Shown here in pieces: positions 34,591-45,956 of a stretch of 64,000 nt of DNA. How positions within the stretch are numbered: position 1 is the first letter of the stretch; every line of letters begins with the position of its first letter. The notes beneath the pieces were generated by a model. The model was not told the DNA's origin, did no database searches, and saw only the letters and a program-made list of their open reading frames with translations. Both the position numbers and the translations under genes were made by a program. Origin of the DNA: Aurelia coerulea (lineage: Eukaryota; Cnidaria; Scyphozoa; Semaeostomeae; Ulmaridae); the NCBI GenBank assembly GCA_039566865.1, contig CM076958.1, forward strand, positions 10,764,501-10,828,500, given 5' to 3'.

Positions 34591-37558
34591 AAAAAAGAAG
34601 AATTTTCTGCAATCACGAGTCAAAAACAATTTTCTGTATTTCCTTTCATTGTTAAAATTTATAGAACAATTATTTCAGGACCAGTCTAACAAAAAAACAC
34701 ATTGTGAAGGCTAAGTTTTGCTGATGCGCTGAAACATTGATACACATTCAAGAATTTACTGCATTTCTCTTTTCTCACAATTACGAAACAATTATTTTGG
34801 GTTCATTCTATGAAAAAACAAATATGATGTGAGGTGTAGGCTCACAGTACAGGCCTTATGCACATCTATGACATCAATTCTCATCTCTCAAGAATTCTCA
34901 GAATTCTTAAAAATTTTCAAGAATCCTTCACATTCTGAGGGAATTCTTGAGTCAGATGCAAAAGACATATCAGAATTTTTCAACATGAATTAACAAGAAA
35001 TTAAAAATATTCACAAGAATTCTCTCAAGAAAGATGATGTTCAGACGCTGACAGGCAGTTGAGGTGAATCACAACCAGTTCTGCCGTGTATCCATAAAGC
35101 AAGAAAATATTGATGCTTCGTGAATTAATTTATCAGCATAAAATTGATTTTACAAAATAGAAGGGGGTATTATAATCAAGCTGCTCAAGAGCAAGAGTCC
35201 TTCTACCTTTCTTAACATCCTTGCTAGTTACCTTTCAAGTATAGATTTACGCTAAACAAGCAGGTTTTCATCTTTTGAAAGTAGATATTTTTGTGCGCGA
35301 CGAAGGAGCAAGCATAATATTCTGTGCTGCAACTTTTTTTTGGTTAGCCACTCGCGCATGCGCGTCAAGCAAGAGGGACTCATGTAATGAGTCCATGATC
35401 AAATTACGTAACATGCAGATATCGTATGATGGCGAACGGCCTAAGGTCGAGTAGTGGCAGTCAATCGACCCGTCTCCACGCGATTCACGACAAACAAGCA
35501 GTAGAAGTAGTAGTTTGTGCAGCTCCATACTTGTTTTAGTTCTTTCCATCGATATATTCATTATTTTGTTTCGCCTTGAAAAGGAGAAGAGACTAAACAT
35601 CGCGATAATAGCTGCGAGATCGAGTGGCTGAATTCCATTGTAAGACGTAGCCAAAGCGGAACCAACGAAGCCGTCAAAAGTCAACATTATGAATGGTCAT
35701 TTCTTTCAAGAATTTTACAATGCTGCACAATACTGCACAATACTGGAATTTACGTCATTCAATGCTGGCATACAATCACATTTTCAATTGGCATTGACTT
35801 GACACAATAAACTGTTGACACTGCCTTTAGAGCCCCGCAATTAGCACGCACAATTGGGGTTCACAAGGAAGTAGGATTTTGACAAGCCACGATTCGGCCG
35901 TATTTTCTTTCATATTTGAAAGACTCATAAAATCCACGTTTGTATATAATCAAAATACAGTTGAGAAATTACAATGACCAGATTTTGAGAGTTACCCAAA
36001 GTTCGAGGGGCGTATATCACTTTGTAAATATCTCGTACACCTTTTTCAAGAAAAATCTGTAAAAATTCCTTAAAATCCTATTCTTCTGACAGATCTCGTG
36101 CACTTTTTTGGAAGAGTGATACACCCCTCCTCACCAAAGATTTTCAACTTCACCTGATTTAAGCTCAAAGGCGGCATTTTAGAGATCCCTAATGTGGCTG
36201 TTTATTGCATAATATATCAACATAATAACATGTTGATTTTTCTCTTACTCCAGAATCTATTCAGCTTGCAGGAAATTTGGCAAAAATTATAATTCTGTAA
36301 GAATTCGATTTCCCCTTGATTTCCAGACATGTGCCCGTTTCCTCTTCTGCAAGGTTAAAACATGGAATACGGAATAAAGGAACAATCAAGATCCAGCCCC
36401 CATCGAAATCTCTTCCAACCATGTATTCTAAGGCCAGTCTCAGCAATTACTTTATCTAAGATGGGTACAAAAAGCAATGATCAATTTAACTGTTACATGC
36501 ATAAGAGAGAAGCAAAACTTCATCTACCAATTCTTTTCGCCGGCTTTACCAGGGATAACAAATGTCATCTGAGAAGTGTGATTCTCTTTATTGTAGTATT
36601 CTTTCCCCATTTAATGCGCGCAGTGGATAACTTATAGTTATTTCTAGTACTAAAGTTGTTAAAGAGAGACTGCACAAAACTTTGTGCTGTAGTATTTTCA
36701 TGGGTGCATGACAAGAAGTTTTGGCATTCTATCCACAACTACACTCATTAATTATGGCGTGTCCTTCTCCTATAGAGCTTGCTACATTCTTGGTGAATTG
36801 TTAGATATTGTTAAGAAGATCTCCGCAGGAGCTAGGAATGTTGGTGCGCGAGCGAAGCGAGCCCTTTCTTCCTAGTCCAGTATGAGTTATGAAAATTGAA
36901 TTATCAGATAACAGCAGCCATGAAAAGGGAACCTAAATATTGTAAATAAGTAATACGAGGGGCCCTCAAAAGTCGCATGCTATCAAAGTACTTTTCTGGA
37001 CAAATTCTAGTGAAATGGAGCAGAAAGTTTGATTCTGAATTATCTTTTCACACTTTTGTCCTAATTGAGATAAAGTCAAAAGTAAAGGACGCCCTAACCA
37101 AATGCGGATAGAACAAAACGAAATAAAACAAGTAAAATGTATATATTAACATATTAACACCTTTATCGTACTTTAAGTTTAGAACTCCCCGAATCACACT
37201 CCAGGTTTGCACAATATTTAGATAGTATCAGGAAAAAGCCTATTAAGCACGAGAGAGGAATATCATCTGAGAAGCTCAGGAAAGATTTCTTACAAGGCCT
37301 TATCCAGAAATAAAAATATCTTGATATTGATATTGATACAAAGGAGCGTATGAAAAATATATATAATGGGTAAAAGAGAACCCGAGGCGTTTTTCAATCC
37401 ATATTGCCAAACTTTACTTCACAAAGTCGTTCGTTCAAAATTCCATAATTACCATATGTATTAAAATCTTAAATGAACGAATCAATGGATGGATGGGATG
37501 GGATTAGATTGTGTTAGATCGAATTTGATTAGATTGGATGGGATGGGATGGGATGGAA
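34591..37558. other. ODAD4 intronic sequence, mostly unassigned
   Basis: Contains GAATTCT-rich sequence (34890-35030), a 139-codon minus-strand open frame at 35268-35687 with no recognised domain, and a ~130-bp MITE at 36005-36132. Nothing indicates an exon of ODAD4. Confidence 0.4.
36005..36132. mobile_element. GAGGGGCGTAT MITE, copy 1
   Basis: Ends GAGGGGCGTATATCACT and GAGTGATACACCCCTC are inverted. The interior has ATCTCGTACACC and GATCTCGTGCACTTTTTTGG. A second copy is at 45076-45227. ACCCAAAG/ACCAAAG near the two flanks may be a short TSD. Confidence 0.6.
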
Positions 37559-38097
37559 TAGACTTATGACTTTTCGTCCCTTGTTTCCCTGCGTTCTTTG
37601 ATTTGCTGATATCACTTGCTCAATAGGGACTCATACCACTGCTCTTATAAAGTGTGGCCCCTGTTTCAAAATGGCCTAAAATAACGGGAGTCCTCGTACA
37701 CTCAACAAAATCGCTTCAAAGTCTTATTTAAAGAGCTTCAACATTGAACAGCAAACTTTTAGTACAAAGAATAATGTTTTCCTGACCTACTCATCGCAAA
37801 ATTCATACCTTTCAAACAGTAATCTTCCTCTCTAGAAACAAAATAGATCCATCGCAGCTACGAGAACTCTAGACCGTATCAACCGTTTTTTGTATGCAAC
37901 AACAACAACTGTCTAAATAGTGCCTCCTTATTGGTTGAAAACTAAAATCTAGCCATTTGATCGGTAAATACCAAACCACTCCATATTGGCGTAAAGGGGG
38001 CCCACATTATGAGAGTAATGGTATGAGTCCCTATTACCAAGTGATATCAGCAAATCAAAGAACGCAGGGAAATAAGGGACGAAAAGTCATAAGTCTA
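37559..38097. mobile_element. 539-bp long-TIR element inside a (GGGAT)n microsatellite
   Basis: TAGACTTATGACTTTTCGTC at the left is matched in inverse at the right, and similarity continues for about 80-100 bp (CCCTGCGTTCTTTGATTTGC, GATATCACTTG). Short (GGGAT)n sequence lies on the left side and a long array on the right, so it apparently inserted into, or was flanked by, the microsatellite. TA may be the TSD. Confidence 0.75.
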
Positions 38098-38226
38098 GGG
38101 ATGGGACTGGATGGGATGGGATGGGATGGGATGGGATGGGATGGGATGGGATGGGATGGGATGGGATGGGATGGGATGGGATGGGATGGGATGGGATGGG
38201 ATGGGATGGGATGGGATGGGATGGAT
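38098..38226 (+). repeat. (GGGAT)n pentanucleotide microsatellite
   Basis: About 23 almost perfect GGGAT units follow the right end of the 37559-38097 element. The apparent WDGMG protein repeat is a reading-frame artefact. Confidence 0.95.
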
Positions 38227-38423
38227 GAACGGATGGGACAGCCTTCAAGACCTTTTTTCTTTTACATTTCTACCTATTAGACGAAGGTAGTTTTAGGACA
38301 CTGAGAAGCTTAGTTTATCAAAGCAGCATTCTGGTCCTTCTTCTCGACGTGACCACACCTCGTGATTTCTTTAGATTTGAAGTACGGAGAGTTGGCGGCC
38401 CTCCTCATGCTACGTAACAGGTT

Positions 38424-38666
38424 CGGCAGGCCGGGGACTCGAACCGCAAAACATTCAGATTGGTAGCAGGCCCGTAGGAAGCGGGGGGTAGGGGGGGACT
38501 CAAGCTCCCCCAATAATTGTTTAAAACAATGGTGCTACGTCATATGACTTAATTAGATGTATTGTTCTCTATTGTTTTAAGAACAATTCCCCCCCCCCCC
38601 CCAATCCGAAGTTTCTTCCTACGGCCCTGATTGGTAGTCAAGCGTGCTATCACTGAGTCTCCCTGC
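38424..38666 (-). repeat. tRNA-derived sequence (SINE head or tRNA relic) split by a MITE
   Basis: On the minus strand, removing 38467-38637 (the MITE plus one TSD copy) leaves about 72 bases from GCAGGGAGACTCAGTGATAG to a B-box GGTTCGAGTCC (38445-38435) and CCGGCCTGC. GCAGG at the start can pair with CCTGC at the end. ACTCAGTGATAG stands where the A-box would be. Whether it was a SINE or a tRNA pseudogene is not clear. Confidence 0.6.
38467..38629 (-). mobile_element. hAT MITE family H, copy 3 (163 bp, inverted)
   Basis: Reverse-complement copy of the element at 5116 and 24322. The perfect 8-bp TSD ATTGGTAG lies at 38459-38466 and 38630-38637. It inserted into the tRNA-like sequence. Confidence 0.9.
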
Positions 38667-38729
38667 TTCAAGCTCTAAACTGTAGCATCGTACAGGCATT
38701 GCTTATTAAAGTACAAATCGTCAACTCAC

Positions 38730-38864
38730 CACCATTCATTTGAGCCTTGAGGTCATTGACAGCCTTGGAAATAGCATTTTGTGCAGCTTCATCTTCCAAT
38801 ACATTTGCTAGGTCCATAGATTTATCAAATGATTTCAAAGCACGATCCAGATCATTCAATTTCA
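38730..38864 (-). CDS. ODAD4: ODAD4 internal exon (last TPR unit)
   Basis: A 135-nt exon, phase 1 at both ends. The acceptor is TTTGCTTTTCAG and the donor GTGAGT (38729-38724). Joined to exon 63184-62988 it continues ...IAQAD/VKLNDLDRALKSFDKSMDLA, matching the pattern of human ODAD4 around VLVAQAQVKLRDFESAVNNF. The later phrase LEDEAAQNAISKAVNDLKAQ parallels the helix after the last TPR. ODAD4 (TTC25) is a subunit of the docking complex that anchors outer dynein arms to axonemal doublet microtubules. The exon matches in length, phase and sequence, and no frame damage is seen. Confidence 0.9.
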
Positions 38865-39523
38865 CTGAAAAGCAAACAGAAGGCGATTAAGAATTTTGAT
38901 GAAACTTTCCAAAGAGATTCATGACCATACCAACGACAACTGTGAATTGTCTGCTAAAAATCGTTGACAAAGTATCCAAGTGTATCCAAAGAGAGCCGAA
39001 AAAATATGTCTCCTGTTTGAAAATCTATAACACAGAAACTCTTAAACCGAAGCAAATTTCAAATCCTTCTTGCTTATATAGGATCAACATTACTGTTGAC
39101 ATTTTCTGCCGTTTTGGTGTTTGTGGATAATCCACTTCGCTTGCAAACGAAGGAGAAATCACCCCCATCCCAAAATGCCATCTCAAAACCATTAAACATT
39201 GCCAAATCAACATTAAAGATTCTCAATTTAATAAAATGTTTGCCCTTATTCCTATCACAGAATATTTTAGTTTAAGCCGGGTATAAGAAATTTACCCAAA
39301 GGAATGTCTGTGAAAATAACAATTATCATCATTAGGTATATGTACTGCGAAGGTGTAATGCAACGCGGAATCAAGGAAGTAAGCGAGGACTATGAATGAC
39401 ATTATAAAAGACAAGACACTCGTAGCAAATGGACTTTCACAATCAAAATACACATAAGCAACACACCAGAGCACCTCCTCTTTCATTTTGGAAAGGGGAC
39501 ACCTGTAGGGCGATCCAAAGACT

Positions 39524-40480
39524 GCTTAAGTGCAAGGCGGAATCGGAAAGTAAACATTTGAATGTAGACTACAAATCAAATGATACCAAAAGCCACACTG
39601 CTTGATAGAAAGGAAGAAGGCTAGACGCTTATTATGAAACACGGAGGACTAGGATTTTTAAATCAACGAAAAACGAGCTCGGCCTACCCTCAAATTATAT
39701 ATGTAAAAATGACCTCGAGCTTATGTAAAAATATCAGTTGGCCTCCTTTAGTGGAAGGCGGAATTAGGAAGTAAACATTCAGCAAAAACTACAAATCAAA
39801 TCATCCAAAGCTACCTGGAGAAACAACATCAGATGTGCCGCTAAAGAAAGAGAACTTTCATACTTAAATCAAATAAATAAGGACAACCCTCCAAGAAAGA
39901 AAACTCTGAAACGATACAAGATTCGCAGAGTTCTTAAGTGCAAGGTGGAAACGATAATAGACCTTTAGCGAAGACTACAAATTGAATGATTCAAAACTGC
40001 CTGGAAAACAACATTAAAGGTACCGCTGAAGACAGAGAGCTTTCATATTTAAATCAAATAAATAAGAGCAACCAACCATAAGAGGAAACTCTGTTAAAAC
40101 GCTGCGAGATACGCAGAGTTCTTAAGTGCAAGGTGGAAACGAAAATATACCTTCAACGAAACTACAAATCAAATAATTCAGAGCTGCCTGGAAAAACAAC
40201 ATCAGATGTACTGCTAAAGAAATACAACGTTCATATTTAATTCAATTACATAACTACAACCCACTCTGAAAGTAAACTCTGTTAAAACGCTACGAGATTC
40301 ATAGCATTGTTAAGTGCAAGGTGGAAACCAAAAAATATACCTTAAGCGACGAATACAAATTAAATAATGCAAATCTGTCTGAATTAGATGTAGCCTACTG
40401 CGGAAGAAACAGCATTTCATACGAAACCAAACCAAACGAAATTATTTCTTTGGCGAGAACTACAAATTATATAATTCAAG
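39524..40480 (+). repeat. ~189-bp tandem array, about five units
   Basis: CTTAAGTGCAAGG or a variant recurs at 39524, 39933, 40121 and 40310, with a diverged unit near 39741. Each unit also carries ACTACAAATCAAAT and CTGCCTGGAAAA. Units diverge toward both ends. Intronic in ODAD4. Confidence 0.8.
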
Positions 40481-40749
40481 ACTAGGCCCTTAGTACCAAA
40501 GAACCAGGATTATCGCTTTCAAATTAACGAAATAAGGTCAAATCCTCGTTTATTTCTACTTTTAGCATGTCTTAATTTGATTTGACAGCTTTTAAATATT
40601 GAGCTAGTTTTAGACGCAACATTTTCGTACATTTATTAATCGATTTTATTAACCCATTGATAACCCGGCGTCAACGGGAGTGAACAATTGAGCTGCCCTT
40701 TCTGTGGTGATGTTGATGTTAACAGGTAAAACGTGAAATACTTCATCTA

Positions 40750-41713
40750 CCGGGTGAGTCAGAAAATGGTTTGGTTGTGAGCCTGTGATTTTCTGACAAT
40801 TAATCAGATTCCGTCAAGTTGATGCGCGCGTACTGTGTAGCTAACTTGTCAACTTAAAAATTCAACAACAAAAACAAAAAATTTTAGTTAGTTAAAATCG
40901 GTCATGTCATTCTGGTGTTACAAGCCATTTAAGAAAATGCTTCTTCGCCGAATCCTGAAAAACAGGCTCAAAGACCTTGATAACATTGGTCATATCATTC
41001 TCATGTTTCAAGCCATTTTCTAAAAATGCTTCTTCTAAGACCTTGATAAAATCGGTCATATGGTTGTCATTTCTTTGCTGAATCCTTATAAACTGGCTCA
41101 AACATTTTCCTCAAACTTTATTGGCAACTATCAAAGTTAAATTCCGTCTTGCAATGTTGCTGCCTAAACATCTTGTCGTGTAGATACTCTTACTGAAAGT
41201 TTCTTAAAATTCTCAATACTTGAGTGCCCAAAGTTTCTTATGAATTTCTAAGCAGTTCAACAATATTCTTGTCGAAAGGCCCGCCAATGCCTCGACATTT
41301 CTAGAATACAATACAAGCGAAAATGAAGTAAAAACATTATATGTATTTTTTTATTAAAAGGTAACGCTTCTTAGATAATTTTGTCCCAATACTGCTAAGT
41401 TTCTTCATTTTTTAGTAATCTGAGACTTGAGCATCTTGTAGAACATACGAAAATCTTTTCACCTATATTTTGATGTTGTGATGCTGAATTGCTACCAACT
41501 TCGATAAAGGATTTACGCCTGTTTTGGAGAATTCTCAGATGAAACCTTCATAAAATATCTTTAAGTTTGAGAACGATGCTGTTTCGACCAATGAAATTTG
41601 TTGCAGCTACGTTGGCATGTTTAAAAATAGAATGGTGATCAGCTTGAAGCAATCTAATGAATTGTTGGAAAACTTCAGGCTCACATTCTCATAAATATTT
41701 TCTGACTCACCCG
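40750..41713. mobile_element. 964-bp element with CCGGGTGAGTC ends
   Basis: The left end CCGGGTGAGTCAGAAAAT is preceded by TA (40748-40749). The right end is ATTTTCTGACTCACCCG, degenerate beyond. Inside are two ~90-bp repeats (AAAATGCTTCTTC, GACCTTGATAA) and family A-like sequence at 41190-41415. It resembles 51055-51656 at the ends; possibly Tc1/mariner-like. Confidence 0.55.
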
Positions 41714-42419
41714 AAGGGATGACCTGATACATACTATACTTCACATACTATGAAAAAGAGGCGGGGCATTCCACTATTTTTGTCATGTATGCAGGCAAAA
41801 TATATGTGAAATATTAGAGCTACTATAAGATGACCTACAAAATGCAGTATAAAATACTACGAAAAACGAGGCGGAGCATTCTACCCTGTTATAATATATA
41901 GGGCATAATATCAACGTTCTGGCAAGAATAGCAACCAATTGAGTTCCGCAGCTGCAAAGCAACTGGAGTGAAACAATCGAGGCAGGTTTATGTAACCTCG
42001 ATGTGAAATATAGACTAGTTCACGCTTGAGTGGTGTTACTATGAAATATCATGCATTGCTGAACGAGAAAATGGTACGTCTATTGAGTGAAGACTTGCTT
42101 TCCCCTTGATTTTAGATGAGATGAATTCAATGTCAGGATGACCTCGGCGCTCAGGATTTGTTTCAATTCGTGAAACAAATTGTCAGCAATCCGAAGAAAA
42201 ACATCTCTAGAGCAAATGCTAAAGTCTGCTTCTGCAAGCGCAATACAGATAGTCAGGCATCATTCCTCCAATCAACAAACATCAACATAAATTTATCCGC
42301 ATTGTTTTATAAATTTCTTGTGAATAGAACAATTGGTCATTGATCAAAGATGTCTCAAGGCAAGATTTGCCTCCATTCGAGATAAGGATCAGAAGATGTC
42401 TGCAGTAAAAAAGTTTAAC

Positions 42420-42535
42420 GACTCCTGAACATAATTAGTACTTTGCGAGCGCATATGGACCTATTCCGGCCGTATGTTTCTACAGCAGAAACTCCAAATG
42501 CATCCGCAAAGTACTAATATTGTTCAAGAGTCTTC
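42420..42535. mobile_element. 116-bp hairpin MITE
   Basis: Inverted arms GACTCCTGAACATAATTAGT...TTTGCG and CGCAAAGTACTAATATTGTT...GAGTC enclose ~50 bp. No clear TSD was found. Confidence 0.55.
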
Positions 42536-44030
42536 AAAATAAGCGTTAGCATCTGCAGTCTATTTCGCCTTAAGTTAAATCGCTCATTGGAACCATTTAT
42601 GTTGATGACTTTTTGACTGGCATCGTCCTCTATGTAGATGATTACTTGATTGCCAATATAATTATAGAATGTTGCTTAAAAGCTTTCTTATCACAATTTC
42701 CATAGTTCTACTTTCAAAATGTTTCAGACAAAGTAAGTAGCAGGTTGACTGAAAGACATGATGCAGAACTCTAGCGAACATTTGAATACAACCTAACAAT
42801 CATCAAATGTACGGTTTTAAAGCTACTGGAAATTTTAGCGTTGAAGATGAAGCAAATTTTGCCAGTGGTGAATCGCTCTGCCAGGGCTAAAATGCACTCG
42901 TACGTACTGCAAACATCCTGAGCGAATAATGCAACAAAAATTGATATTATAAAGGACAAATCAGCAAGGGTGATTAAGATAGAGAAGGTATCAAAATCTG
43001 TGAAAACAGAAAGTTTTCCACAACAAATAAATCTGCAGCAATATAAAAAAGCACAAACACAACTGGTAAGAAATTCTCTGCAAAGCATGAATCAACCACT
43101 TGAAGAAAAATGAAAATGCGAAAAGCGTCACTTACTGAATGGTGAAGACAGTCAGTTCTACAACCATGCAGCAAAAGTAAAATAGATCAGAGATTAGCAA
43201 AACAAGGTATTCAGCAACTTTTCGGCACCATTTCTTTCGTGTCTGGCGCAATTTACTTGAGTTAAGCTTAAAGGATTGATTGATGCGAGCAAACTAGTCA
43301 ATTGGTTCGAAAAATTAGCAAACTTGATCAAAATAGATTAGCAGAGAAAGAGATAGGCAAGCCTGTCATAGTAATAACATTTAAATTTAAGGGCTTTGCG
43401 GTTAGTAGGCGTGCTGTGCAATATAACAGATGTTACCAAGCAAATAAGATAAAATCGACGAGCCACTTACAATGTAATGTTCACAGATTAGGGCTCAAGA
43501 ATAACTCGGTTGTAACAGGACGTCTTATCTGCAGTCTATGCACAACAAACTTGAAAATTCAATTTCTCCTGCGGTGATTCGCAAATTACGGTTGAAGCTT
43601 ATGGCTATCAAGCAACTTGTTGGTGCACCTCAATAGGATTGCATAATGCTCTGTGAGTTTGGTAAGCGACGGATTTGGCTACATAAGAGGATTCAATACG
43701 CATAAGAAATGACGAGCTTTCGAAGCGTATATAGAGCTATTAGAGCACACAATGCCAAGCTGCAGCAAAGACAGGAGGGGTGCCTGATTCGTCAGTCTGC
43801 AGGTAGTGTACACTGCGCTGAGACCCAAAACCCTGTGGGTCTCCTTCAAACAAGTTGTGTTGCTACTGCGGAGGATGAAGAAATAAATTAGAAACAATAG
43901 CTTTTGTTATGCGCTGAGAAGTCTCAATAGCAACCAAATTTAGACCAAAGCATTTTGGTCCTGCCACAAGAATGAAAAGGGTGTACCACGTAAAGCTAAG
44001 AGATATTGAGGAGCATTAATACAAATTTTC
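42536..44030. other. ODAD4 intronic sequence, unassigned
   Basis: Open frames of 60-105 codons (for example 42771-43088 minus) show no domain and no fitting splice sites. No repeat ends were recognised. Confidence 0.35.
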
Positions 44031-44225
44031 AATTTAATTGTAATTCAATAGGATTGTAATTTAATCTAATTGTAATTTATTTGCATGTGTCTTATGCATC
44101 GGCCGGGGGGTAGTCATTGTCTTTGCTCATCCCCCGGTATCGTCCTCTTGGTGTTGTACAATAGCTCAGGTGCATTGTCTTAACTAACTTGTTATTGTAA
44201 ATTTTTCAACTGCATAGAAGAAAAG
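44031..44225 (+). repeat. LINE 3' UTR copy
   Basis: GGGGTAGTCATTGTCTTTGC and GTATCGTCCTCTTGGTGTTG match the LINE 3' UTRs at 34437-34590 and 59075-59230. The A-rich end (GAAGAAAAGAAATAGG) follows. No coding part of the LINE is attached. Confidence 0.7.
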
Positions 44226-45508
44226 AAATAGGTGCTATCCGACAGCATGCTTGTGAGACAGAGGAAAAGAAGACTCAAGTATAAGATTTACACCAGAACA
44301 TTTCTTTAAATTTTGAAAAGCTTCTCAGCTCTCAAAGACAACCTCTAAGTTTCTCTCTATAAGTTTTTAGTGCTAAATTTATGCCTCTCTAAAAGCAAAT
44401 CATCAGGAGCTCAAAACTACAGAAAACATGATTGCACGTGGGGTGGGATATGAAGGTTTCACATATGACTTAACACACGGAGTTGAAAAATTAATATTTT
44501 GGAACTTTATTACTTTCTAATTCTCCAGACAACTAAGAGAAGGCGTGGGAACATTTTCAGCTGTCTTCCGGGAGAAGAAAATATTAAGAGTGTATTTCTA
44601 TTAAGTAGCACAGCTTCAAACGAAATTTCAGCATAGTTTGGAGCCATCTTGATTGATTATTTTTATCAAATTTAAGGAAAATGATTAATTTCATCAAGGA
44701 TTGCCTAATAAAAATTCTTTATATATTAGTTATCATATCTCTTGTTAAAGCAAATAAAATACGGAAACGAGTAACAATAGCTTGTTTTAGTAAAGCAATT
44801 TACATTTTGTCGATAGTTAAGTGGAATAGCTGCGAGTGACATCAATCAAGTTTATGATTTAATACGATCATTGATCAAATTTGTCACAGATACACATCGA
44901 TATAAATGAGGTTATTGTAATTCAATAAACAATTTAATTGGTCATCCCAGAGTGCTAATTTCTAGCAACGAAAGGTAGTTTGGTTCTGACAAAACGTCTA
45001 TAACCAAGCTCACAGCATATACTTTCTGTTTCTGCTACTAACATTTTGAGATAAATTTCACCTCCTTCTGATAGGTACCAGGCGAGGGGCGTATCATTCT
45101 GTAGAAATCACGTACACAATTGACAAAATCCTTTTGTTTTCAAGAAAGATCCGGAGAAAACCCCTAAAAATCCTGTTGTTTTAAAAAATCTCGTACGCCC
45201 TTTTGGAAGAGTATGATACACCCCTCGGTAACGGGTGTCCCCAAAAAATGTAACCACCCTTTATTTGAGATTCTTCAGAAAATAAAAATATTTGAATGAA
45301 CTTGACACATAAAATCTGAAAGCACAACCACTCTCCTATCCAATGATATGCAATTTTGATACATTTATTGAACAATTCATCGGTCAATGTATGTTTCAGT
45401 AAGTATGGTTTATTTCGGATGTAGGGCATTTATAGAGCATTTACACAGGCGAAAGCACTTCGTTGTGAGCACGGAAAGCCGGTTTTCAGAAATCCTCCTC
45501 TCTAGAAA
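44226..45508. other. ODAD4 intronic sequence with one MITE
   Basis: AT-rich sequence without exons. A second copy of the GAGGGGCGTAT MITE lies at 45076-45227. Confidence 0.4.
45076..45227. mobile_element. GAGGGGCGTAT MITE, copy 2
   Basis: Ends GAGGGGCGTATCATTCTG and AGAGTATGATACACCCCTC are inverted. The interior matches the copy at 36005-36132, including TCTCGTACGCCCTTTTGGAA. Confidence 0.65.
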
Positions 45509-45946
45509 CCTATTCATTTTTTATGATGTCCGAACGCACCATGAAATGATTGTGAAATAAAATGATTTACTCACCCAGCCAAATATTGTGTTTGTATGCA
45601 GTGTCACCATCGTGTCTTTGTACCAACACAATTAAACCAGCTGTATCAAAATTAGGTTAACTTTCAACCAATCAAATGCATTCGATTTGTTGGGTTGACC
45701 AATCAGAAGGCCCTATTCGAAAACCTGGTTTGTTTAAGCTGGTTTAACTTGCAATTGTAAAAGCTACAACGACAATCTACCTCCCGAGCCAAATCCAACG
45801 AAGGCGAAATGTTGTTGTTGTTTAGTTCCAATTCAAGATTTGAGCTTCTCGTGCCTAAGACACTATGACAGACCAGTGTTTGGTTGGGTGAGTAAATCAT
45901 TTTATTTCACTATTATTTCATGGTTAGTTCAGACATCACAACAATG
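45509..45946. mobile_element. ~438-bp element with ~75-bp TIRs
   Basis: The left arm (TGATGTCCGAACGCACCATG..., then AAATAAAATGATTTACTCAC) is inverted at the right (GTGAGTAAATCATTTTATTT...CATGGTTAGTTCAGACATCA). It ends within a few bases of the TSD of the next element. Non-coding. Confidence 0.65.
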
Positions 45947-45956
45947 ACCCATGGTA

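Larger units (their letters stand above)
29024..38729 (-). other. ODAD4: ODAD4 intron, about 9.7 kb
   Basis: Inferred intron between the TPR exon (donor GTGAGT at 38729) and the acidic tail exon. It is filled with the mobile elements listed separately and shows no other recognisable exon. Confidence 0.75.

Noticed and set aside
37957..38280. Protein with GMGWDGMGWDG repeats
   Set aside because: Direct translation of the (GGGAT)n microsatellite.
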